From NCBI RefSeq assembly GCF_019429535.1, contig NZ_JAHXZM010000005.1:186001-250000 (forward strand): a DNA stretch of 64,000 bases, written 5' to 3'. The DNA is from Sphingomonas citricola (GTDB lineage Bacteria; Pseudomonadota; Alphaproteobacteria; Sphingomonadales; Sphingomonadaceae). How positions within the stretch are numbered: position 1 is the stretch's first letter; each line of letters begins with the position of its first letter. The position numbers were made by a program, and so were the translations under genes. This document shows, one piece after another, positions 62,127-64,000 of the stretch. The notes under the pieces were generated by a model. That model did not search any database. It saw only the letters and a list, made by a program, of their open reading frames with translations, and had not been told where the DNA came from.

Positions 62127-63829
62127 CGCGCTTCCTCCAGCAGGGAACGAGCCTGTTCCACCAAGAGGAACTTCCTTGCACGCCCTGATGCCGTGACCGG
62201 GATGGTGGCTGCGTCGACGATCCAAAAATGACGCGGCACCTTGAAGCGGGCGAGCCGCTCCATGACGAACCGCTGCAAAGCCTGCGCATCCACAACGGCG
62301 TCCTGCCGCACGACGATGAACGCCGCGCCGACTTCTCCCATGCGCTCGTCGGGGATCGGCACGACATGCGCCTGCTCGACTTCGGCGTTGCTCGTCAACA
62401 GGTCCTCGATCTCGGATGGAAGCACCAGTTCGCCGCCGCAGCGGTAACTCTCCTTCGTGCGCCCCAGCAGGGTTATGTAGCCATCGGAGTCGATCCGCCC
62501 CAAATCACCCGTTCGCAACCAGCCGTCCTGGGTAAAGGCGGCGGCGGTTTCCCTCGGCTTCTTGTAGTAGCCACGGGTGACGCCCATGCCCTGCGCAACG
62601 AGTTCGCCCGCTTCGCCACAGGGCAGGACCGCGCCGGTGGAAGGATCGATTACACGATAGGTGACTAGGCGTTGTCTACTCGCCGGGTCACCTGCGACCC
62701 CGACGTCACGCTGCCGACCGTTCGTCGTCAGCAACCGCTCGAAGTGATCGTCGGGCCGGGTCACGGTCGTAGAAGCGGTCGTCTCCGTCATGCCGTAGCC
62801 AGTGGTGATCTCTTCCACGCCGAGCTCATCGCGGAGGCTAGACCACAACCGCTCCGGGGCGCGGCCGCCGGAAGCGAGAGCACTGTGCCATGATGACAGG
62901 TCGTAAGCATCCTCGCGTGCCGCATCCAGGACGGCCAGGGTCATCGTGGGGATTAGCAATGCATCGCTGGCACGGTGCCGCTCAATCGATCGAAGGGTAT
63001 CAATAGCGTCGAAGCGAAGTCGCGGGATGATTGCGCCTCCCACAAAGGGAACGGCAAGCAATCCTTCAACGTAGCCGAACACGTGGTACATCGGCAGCGA
63101 AAACACGATCCTTCGTCCATCCTCAAACGCACGTGCCCAAGCACTCCCGAACGCCGTCCGGGTAAGCATGTCATGTGTCAGGAGAACACCTTTGGGCGAA
63201 CCCGTCGTACCAGACGTATAGACTATGTCGCAGGTGGCTTCGGCCTCAACGACGGGCAACTTGCAGTCAGCCCCGTCCGCATCGTCTCGGTCCAGTTCGT
63301 CGAAGTTGATCGCAGTTGCGTGCGAAGCCTGGCTGACCGTTCCGAACACCACGATGCTGCGAAGTTTCGGCAACGTACCGCCGCCGCCTTGCCGTTCCCA
63401 CCCCGGCGCGATGTCGTCGAGCGCGCGCAAATAATCATTGTCCCGGAAGCGATCCATCGTGACGAGCAGCACGGCGTCAGACTGCTCCAGCAGGTAGAAC
63501 AATTCGTCGCGACGGTTCAGAATATTGATCGGCACGGCGACGGCCCCCACCCTCGCGATCGCCAGTTTCAACGCGACGAACTCCGGATGATTGGCCAGGA
63601 TCATCGCGACGTTTTCGCCCGGTCTAACACCGAGTGCGACAAGCCCTGCGGCGATGCGCCGGGACCAATCCGCCATTTCGGCATAGGTCCATGTCCTGGC
63701 GTCGGTCACGAGGAAATCGCGATTGGGCCAAGTCGTGACTGCGTCGTCAAACGCACCATGCAAGGTCTTGGGAGTCCAAGTCGGGAAACGCGTGGCAATG
63801 GCACGCTGTCGTTCATCGATGGACATCAT
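62123..63829 (-). CDS. AMP-dependent acyl-CoA ligase
   Basis: About 568 residues from the ATG at 63829 (starts at 63826 and 63853 also possible). ANL-superfamily motifs are complete: YTSGTTGSPKGVLLTH (A3, ~207-222), TTGYGMTET (A5, ~345-353), GWLRTGDLG (A7, ~440-448), GRTKESYRCGGELVLPSEIE (A8, ~458-477) and SGRARK (A10, catalytic Lys, near 553). It activates a carboxylic acid to its CoA thioester with ATP. The substrate (fatty, aromatic or steroid-derived acid) is unknown. It is coupled to the SDR gene downstream and lies in a TetR-linked cluster. Confidence 0.88.
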   Translation of the reverse strand: MMSIDERQRAIATRFPTWTPKTLHGAFDDAVTTWPNRDFLVTDARTWTYAEMADWSRRIAAGLVALGVRPGENVAMILANHPEFVALKLAIARVGAVAVPINILNRRDELFYLLEQSDAVLLVTMDRFRDNDYLRALDDIAPGWERQGGGGTLPKLRSIVVFGTVSQASHATAINFDELDRDDADGADCKLPVVEAEATCDIVYTSGTTGSPKGVLLTHDMLTRTAFGSAWARAFEDGRRIVFSLPMYHVFGYVEGLLAVPFVGGAIIPRLRFDAIDTLRSIERHRASDALLIPTMTLAVLDAAREDAYDLSSWHSALASGGRAPERLWSSLRDELGVEEITTGYGMTETTASTTVTRPDDHFERLLTTNGRQRDVGVAGDPASRQRLVTYRVIDPSTGAVLPCGEAGELVAQGMGVTRGYYKKPRETAAAFTQDGWLRTGDLGRIDSDGYITLLGRTKESYRCGGELVLPSEIEDLLTSNAEVEQAHVVPIPDERMGEVGAAFIVVRQDAVVDAQALQRFVMERLARFKVPRHFWIVDAATIPVTASGRARKFLLVEQARSLLEEAR

Positions 63830-64000
63830 GGTTGCTCTGTCATCCTCGCCCATGCGGAACGATGCACGCCGTTCCGCTGTGTGCCTGTCGCCCGAGGGCC
63901 CATTGCACCGAAACCTAGGTCCAAAAGACTAGCCCCGTCAATGCCTACGTTGACAGCGTAAGTCCATTGTACCGGTAAGAGCATTCCAGAAGCTCGACAT

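Overview
The window is high-GC DNA that looks like the chromosome of a sphingomonad (Alphaproteobacteria, probably Sphingomonas or a close relative). The evidence is the ~1,550-residue NAD-dependent glutamate dehydrogenase, the short-form Gnd, a CheD-containing chemotaxis operon, the PilZ and PAS_5-type proteins, the CysN-CysC fusion and the codon use. The assignment is by family resemblance only.

Region 1 (1-8,000) is housekeeping: a partial HAD phosphatase coupled to 6-phosphogluconate dehydrogenase, a secreted GH92 alpha-mannosidase, UV-damage endonuclease, a YgfZ-type folate protein, dihydroorotase, and a PilZ protein whose 3' part is out of frame. Region 2 (8,000-23,500) is signalling. 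A PAS-GGDEF-EAL protein diverges from the PilZ gene. A long leftward operon-like run follows: two methyl-accepting proteins (one globin-coupled), STAS, CheA, CheR, CheB, CheD, CheY, CheW, a second CheB-like protein without the catalytic serine, a 92-residue protein with a CheZ-like DxxxQ, a lone receiver, a membrane histidine kinase and a FixJ-type regulator. Many junctions are 4-bp or 1-bp start/stop overlaps. No flagellar gene lies in the window.

Region 3 (23,500-42,800) is metabolic and core: tRNA-Lys overlapping the 3' end of folK, UDGb, N-carbamoylputrescine amidase, a GT-C-like membrane protein, a CNT nucleoside transporter, a queuosine-precursor transporter, UDP-glucose dehydrogenase, a MaoC protein, sulfate activation (CysQ, CysNC, CysD), a DUF924 protein, tRNA-Ala, NAD-glutamate dehydrogenase, a PAS_5-type protein and tRNA-Thr.

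Region 4 (42,800-60,530), directly after tRNA-Thr, looks like acquired DNA ending at a tyrosine integrase with a strong terminator. Its left half (43.3-52.3 kb) has the look of a defence island: a possible PIN-like protein, an HNH nuclease, a 5-methylcytosine methyltransferase overlapping a Vsr endonuclease, and an overlapping two-gene system of a receiver-like protein and a 974-residue protein with two GHKL ATPase modules. This pair is the best candidate for a poorly described system. The right half (52.8-60.5 kb) has an XRE regulator, a lipoprotein, small proteins including a duplicated pair with duplicated leaders, a low-GC protein with two LysR-like winged helices, a plasmid-type RepA-like ATPase, an inverted array of 8-bp repeats, and the integrase. 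I found no copy of the tRNA-Thr 3' end further right, so the element's boundaries are unproven.

Region 5 (60,600-64,000) is a TetR regulator, an SDR reductase and an acyl-CoA ligase, probably a small catabolic operon with its regulator.
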